In this document: positions 61,201 through 64,000 of the stretch, in pieces
Position numbering within the stretch: the first letter of the stretch is position 1
How the letters are laid out: every line of letters starts with the position of its first letter
Assembly (NCBI GenBank): GCA_963807425.1
Contig: CAWEBZ010000009.1
Span: 62,001 to 126,000, forward strand
Length of the DNA: 64,000 nucleotides
DNA from: VRUE01 sp963807425
GTDB taxonomy: Bacteria; Actinomycetota; Thermoleophilia; Solirubrobacterales; 70-9
Direction: 5' to 3'
Notes under the pieces: model-generated
Databases searched by the model: none
Seen by the model: only the letters and a program-made list of their open reading frames with translations
What the model was told of the DNA's origin: nothing
Position numbers and translations under genes: made by a program

Positions 61201-64000
61201 CCGCGGCCGCGGCGCTGTTTCTTGCACGGCGCCCGCAGCTTCGGCCGCATGTTGGCCTTCTTGCCGTTCTGGCCCTTGAACCTGGCGATCGCCTTGTACT
61301 TGCGGGCGCAGAGGTTGCGTGAGTTGATCAACAGGCCCTTTTTGCCGCCCCGCATGGTGAGGACGAACTTGGAGACCGCCACGTCGGGCACCACGTCGAA
61401 GGTGGTGCGGAGCTTGCCCTTGACGCTGTCGATGCGTCCCGCCAGCTCGATCCCGACCTGGCCGCGCAGGGTCGCGACCAGGTCGGGTAGTTCGTTGTCG
61501 GAGGAGCGCAGGTAGACCGGCCCTTTCAGCGGGCCGTCGAGCAGCGGGGTCTCCGCCGTCGCGTGGCCGTAGATCGAGTCCTTGGGACAGTCGTGGGCGG
61601 CGAACTGCACCCGCGTGCAGATGTCGGCGAGGCTGCCCTGTTCGAGGATCAGCGCCTTCGGCAGGGTGACCGCGGCGCGGCCGATGTTGGCGTCACCCTC
61701 GCGGGCGAGCAGGACCGCCCGCAGCTTCGGGATCTTGGCGCGGCGGGTGCCGCCGAAGAGGCGGATGAAGAGTTTCGGTTTGAAGCCGAGCGCGTCGCAG
61801 TCTTTGACCTGGAAGGGCACGGAGACCGGCAGGGCGCTGAAGGCAGCGGGGTCGAGCGGGTTGGCACCGCCGCCACGCAGGACCCCGGAGACCGCCTTCG
61901 GGTCGCAGTTGGTCGGGTTGATCGAGAATTTCGGGCGGTTGACCTTGACCGCCACCGAGCGGATGTCGAGCGTGGCGCCGCCGAAGACATGCGGGATCGC
62001 ATCGGAGACCGCGTGGATCTGCGCCGTCGCCGGATCGACGAACAGAGCCACCCTCACCACGACCGAGCCGAGATCGAACGGCCCGGCCGTGGCGGGGGTG
62101 ATCACTACCAGGGAGAGAGGGGCACCTTGGTAGGGACCTGCGAGAAAGGCCTTTCCTGCGATCTGAAGCGGGGTTGGGCCCGTGCCTGCCGCCACCTCGG
62201 CGCTGCCGATCAGGCTCGAGTCGGGGCAGCTGGAGGAGGCGGCCTCAGCCGCGCCGCTGTTCGCCGCTGCCTCAGCGATCGCGCTCTCGGGGCAGTAGCG
62301 GACGCCGGCCAGCTTCGCCGTCTGTCCCGGTGGCAGGAACACGTCGACACCCTTCAGCTCCTGGTTGCCGTCGGAGCGGGCGATCTCGACCTCGAAGTGG
62401 GTGTGGGCGCCGCCTTTCGGGTTCGTCGTCTTGGCGCCGAACCCGAGCGCGAAGGGACGGGCGGCCAGGGTTTGCGCGCAGGCGCCACCCCCCGGCGCCG
62501 AGGTCAGGGTGAAGGAAGCGCTCGGCTGAGCGGGAGGGTTGCCCGACCACGGCGCCATCAGCGTCGTCGTCGCGTTCGGCCCGCAGGTCGGCGGGCTGGT
62601 CAGCGGCGCTCTCGGGCCGCCGTCGATCTGGACCCGGAAGGAGCTGAACGGCACCTGCGGGTTGTCGCTGAAGACCGCCGTCAGCCGCCCGGTCTGGGGA
62701 TCGGCGACGACGTTGCCAATCAGCCGCACCGAGATGTCGTAGCGGGCAGACTCGGCGACCACGAAGATCCGGTAGAGCTGGCCGGAGGCGGGGTCGCGGT
62801 TCAGCTGTTTGCCGAGGTAGACGGTGCCGGTCAGCGAGCCATCGGGGAGCGGGGGCGTGTCGATCGCCACCGTGCCGATCCTCGAAGCCGCCGGGCAGGC
62901 GACCGGGTCCCTACTGCCCTTGTGAAGCTGTTCATCGGTGCAGGCTTGAAGCCCGTTCGCCGCCGACGGGTTCAGGCCCATGCCCTGAGGCAGGGAGACC
63001 CGGGCGGTCCTCAAGTTGGAGTTGGCGCGGTTCGCGCCGCCGAGGATGTGGGGCAGGTTGACGTTGACCAGGGCGCCCGTGGGGGAATCGGTTTGCGCCG
63101 TTTCTGGCTCGGCCCCGATCGATGGGTCGAAGGGAATCCCCGCGCAATCTTCGGGCTTTTCGCCCGGTGGCAGCGGCGATTCGATGAAGGGCGAGCCGCT
63201 GGGGAAGACCGGGTCCGGTTCCTCGTAGGAATCGGCCCGCAGGAAGGTCGAATAGACCTGCTCGAAGCCAGGCGCTTCGGGGTCAAAGCAGGTGCTCGGC
63301 GTGGTGATGAAGGTGCCGTCGCCGGCCCGCCCGTTGAAGACCAGACGGTTTTTCGCGATCCGCGCCGCCTCGAGCCCGGGGATGCCGCCGAGTTCGAGTT
63401 TGGCGACGTTGATCGTGAAGTGCTCGTGATAGTCCCCCTCCCAGGCGATGCCGGCTTCGAGGAAGATGTCGTTGTTGAGGATGCTGAGGCCGAAGCGGGC
63501 CGGCTGGCCCTGGAGCGGAACCAAGTTGTAGACGGGGGCAGGCGGGATCGCCACGCTGAGGCCGGTGAGCGGATTGGTTGCCGTCACCGCGCTGGTGCCG
63601 ACCTGCGTGGTGGGCCCGCAGGTCGTGCCCGGGCTCTGGCCGGGGCCGAGTTCGCACTGGTCGGTCGCCTGGGGATTGACGCTAAGCCCGACCGGCAGGT
63701 CGACCCGGACAGTCTTCAAGTTGCCGACTGGGATTTCCCCTAGCGGCGGACCAGCTTCTTTCTTGATGATGAACTGGGTGAAGCCGACCGGGGGATGGCC
63801 GGCACCCAGCTTGTAGAACTGGCTTTTGGTGTCGACCGAGCATTCGGGCAGGTCCGAGGTGCAGGTCCCCGCCTGCCAGCCGTCGGTCGCTTTGGGCGGG
63901 TCGCTCTGCGGAGCGATGATGTCGGCGGCGACCGCCGGCGACGCGCCGATGCTCAATAGAAGCATCGCGCCAATGGCGGCAATCGAACCGCGAACCCCTG
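61182..64000 (-). CDS. Very large secreted protein of unknown function, N terminus cut
   Basis: This protein of at least 938 residues runs off the right edge; the visible N-terminal part (GSIAAIGAMLLLSIGASPAVAADIIAP) is a signal peptide whose first residues lie beyond the window. It is Pro/Gly/Ala-rich and beta-type, with many cysteines spread over the chain and repeated segments of the form GTVYLGKQL / GPVYLRSSDNELPDL and SCPDSSLIGSAEV / DCPKDSIYGHA. The C-terminal 60 residues are strongly basic (KKQRRGRGKQK). It resembles large cell-envelope proteins common in Thermoleophilia, an inference from memory of the group; I know no function. Confidence 0.85.
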   Translation of the reverse strand, partial: GVRGSIAAIGAMLLLSIGASPAVAADIIAPQSDPPKATDGWQAGTCTSDLPECSVDTKSQFYKLGAGHPPVGFTQFIIKKEAGPPLGEIPVGNLKTVRVDLPVGLSVNPQATDQCELGPGQSPGTTCGPTTQVGTSAVTATNPLTGLSVAIPPAPVYNLVPLQGQPARFGLSILNNDIFLEAGIAWEGDYHEHFTINVAKLELGGIPGLEAARIAKNRLVFNGRAGDGTFITTPSTCFDPEAPGFEQVYSTFLRADSYEEPDPVFPSGSPFIESPLPPGEKPEDCAGIPFDPSIGAEPETAQTDSPTGALVNVNLPHILGGANRANSNLRTARVSLPQGMGLNPSAANGLQACTDEQLHKGSRDPVACPAASRIGTVAIDTPPLPDGSLTGTVYLGKQLNRDPASGQLYRIFVVAESARYDISVRLIGNVVADPQTGRLTAVFSDNPQVPFSSFRVQIDGGPRAPLTSPPTCGPNATTTLMAPWSGNPPAQPSASFTLTSAPGGGACAQTLAARPFALGFGAKTTNPKGGAHTHFEVEIARSDGNQELKGVDVFLPPGQTAKLAGVRYCPESAIAEAAANSGAAEAASSSCPDSSLIGSAEVAAGTGPTPLQIAGKAFLAGPYQGAPLSLVVITPATAGPFDLGSVVVRVALFVDPATAQIHAVSDAIPHVFGGATLDIRSVAVKVNRPKFSINPTNCDPKAVSGVLRGGGANPLDPAAFSALPVSVPFQVKDCDALGFKPKLFIRLFGGTRRAKIPKLRAVLLAREGDANIGRAAVTLPKALILEQGSLADICTRVQFAAHDCPKDSIYGHATAETPLLDGPLKGPVYLRSSDNELPDLVATLRGQVGIELAGRIDSVKGKLRTTFDVVPDVAVSKFVLTMRGGKKGLLINSRNLCARKYKAIARFKGQNGKKANMRPKLRAPCKKQRRGRGKQKSR

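Noticed and set aside
61563..63743. Long open frame on the plus strand (over 700 codons)
   Set aside because: Lies fully antisense to the secreted protein; the translation is a run of Arg, Gly, Asp and Val with no domain, typical of a GC-rich shadow frame.

Overview
The window is GC-rich chromosomal DNA from an actinobacterial lineage. I infer Thermoleophilia (Solirubrobacterales-like) from several features together: a mycobacterial-type LexA box (CGAAC-N4-GTTCG), a c-di-AMP riboswitch in front of an RlpA-like gene, an AlkB/rubredoxin pair, very large secreted proteins of unknown function, and many GTG/TTG starts in 4-nt stop/start overlaps. I cannot confirm the taxonomy without a search. I see no prophage, transposon or CRISPR array.

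1-11 kb is mostly housekeeping: a DUF255 thioredoxin-like protein coupled to an MMPL transporter, glnA, a carboxymuconolactone-decarboxylase-like protein behind a strong promoter/operator, two secreted proteins (one RlpA-like under a c-di-AMP riboswitch), rnpB, an SDR, lexA with its SOS box, and tRNA-Leu(GAG).

11-40 kb is a surface-polysaccharide region. It holds a priming sugar transferase, many GT2/GT4 glycosyltransferases (one frameshifted, one GT2-GT4 fusion), two O-antigen-ligase-like proteins, a chain-length/tyrosine-kinase-like protein, an ABC exporter, an FkbM methyltransferase, two closely related sulfotransferases, a secreted glycoside-hydrolase-like protein, and an asnB-GT4-GT4-nucleotidyltransferase operon. 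The eight genes from 21.4 to 30.8 kb follow each other without gaps, most of them overlapping, and look like one unit for a sulfated, methylated exopolymer.

40-46 kb (minus strand) is the most interesting part: an apparently complete lasso-peptide cluster. A 49-residue precursor has the actinobacterial YxxPx(I/L)xxxGxxxxxTx leader and a core that would close a 9-residue Gly1-Asp9 ring. With it are an asparagine-synthetase-like cyclase, a transglutaminase-like leader peptidase, a PqqD-like recognition protein, an ABC-2 exporter, and two different HPr-kinase-like proteins. A nucleotidyltransferase and a LuxR-type regulator are adjacent. This set suggests a phosphorylated and possibly further decorated lasso peptide. 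Three secreted proteins (two with SipW-type N termini, one of these with three 121-residue repeats) lie directly upstream on the same strand without an obvious terminator.

49.7-64 kb returns to ordinary genes: dtd, a DUF378 protein, a divergent PNPOx-like/TetR pair, a methyltransferase, two acetyltransferases, an alkB-rubredoxin-tetR operon with a matching operator, secG, ccmE-ccmF (CcmE is a Cys variant), a TPR membrane protein, an SDR, and a very large secreted protein running off the right edge.
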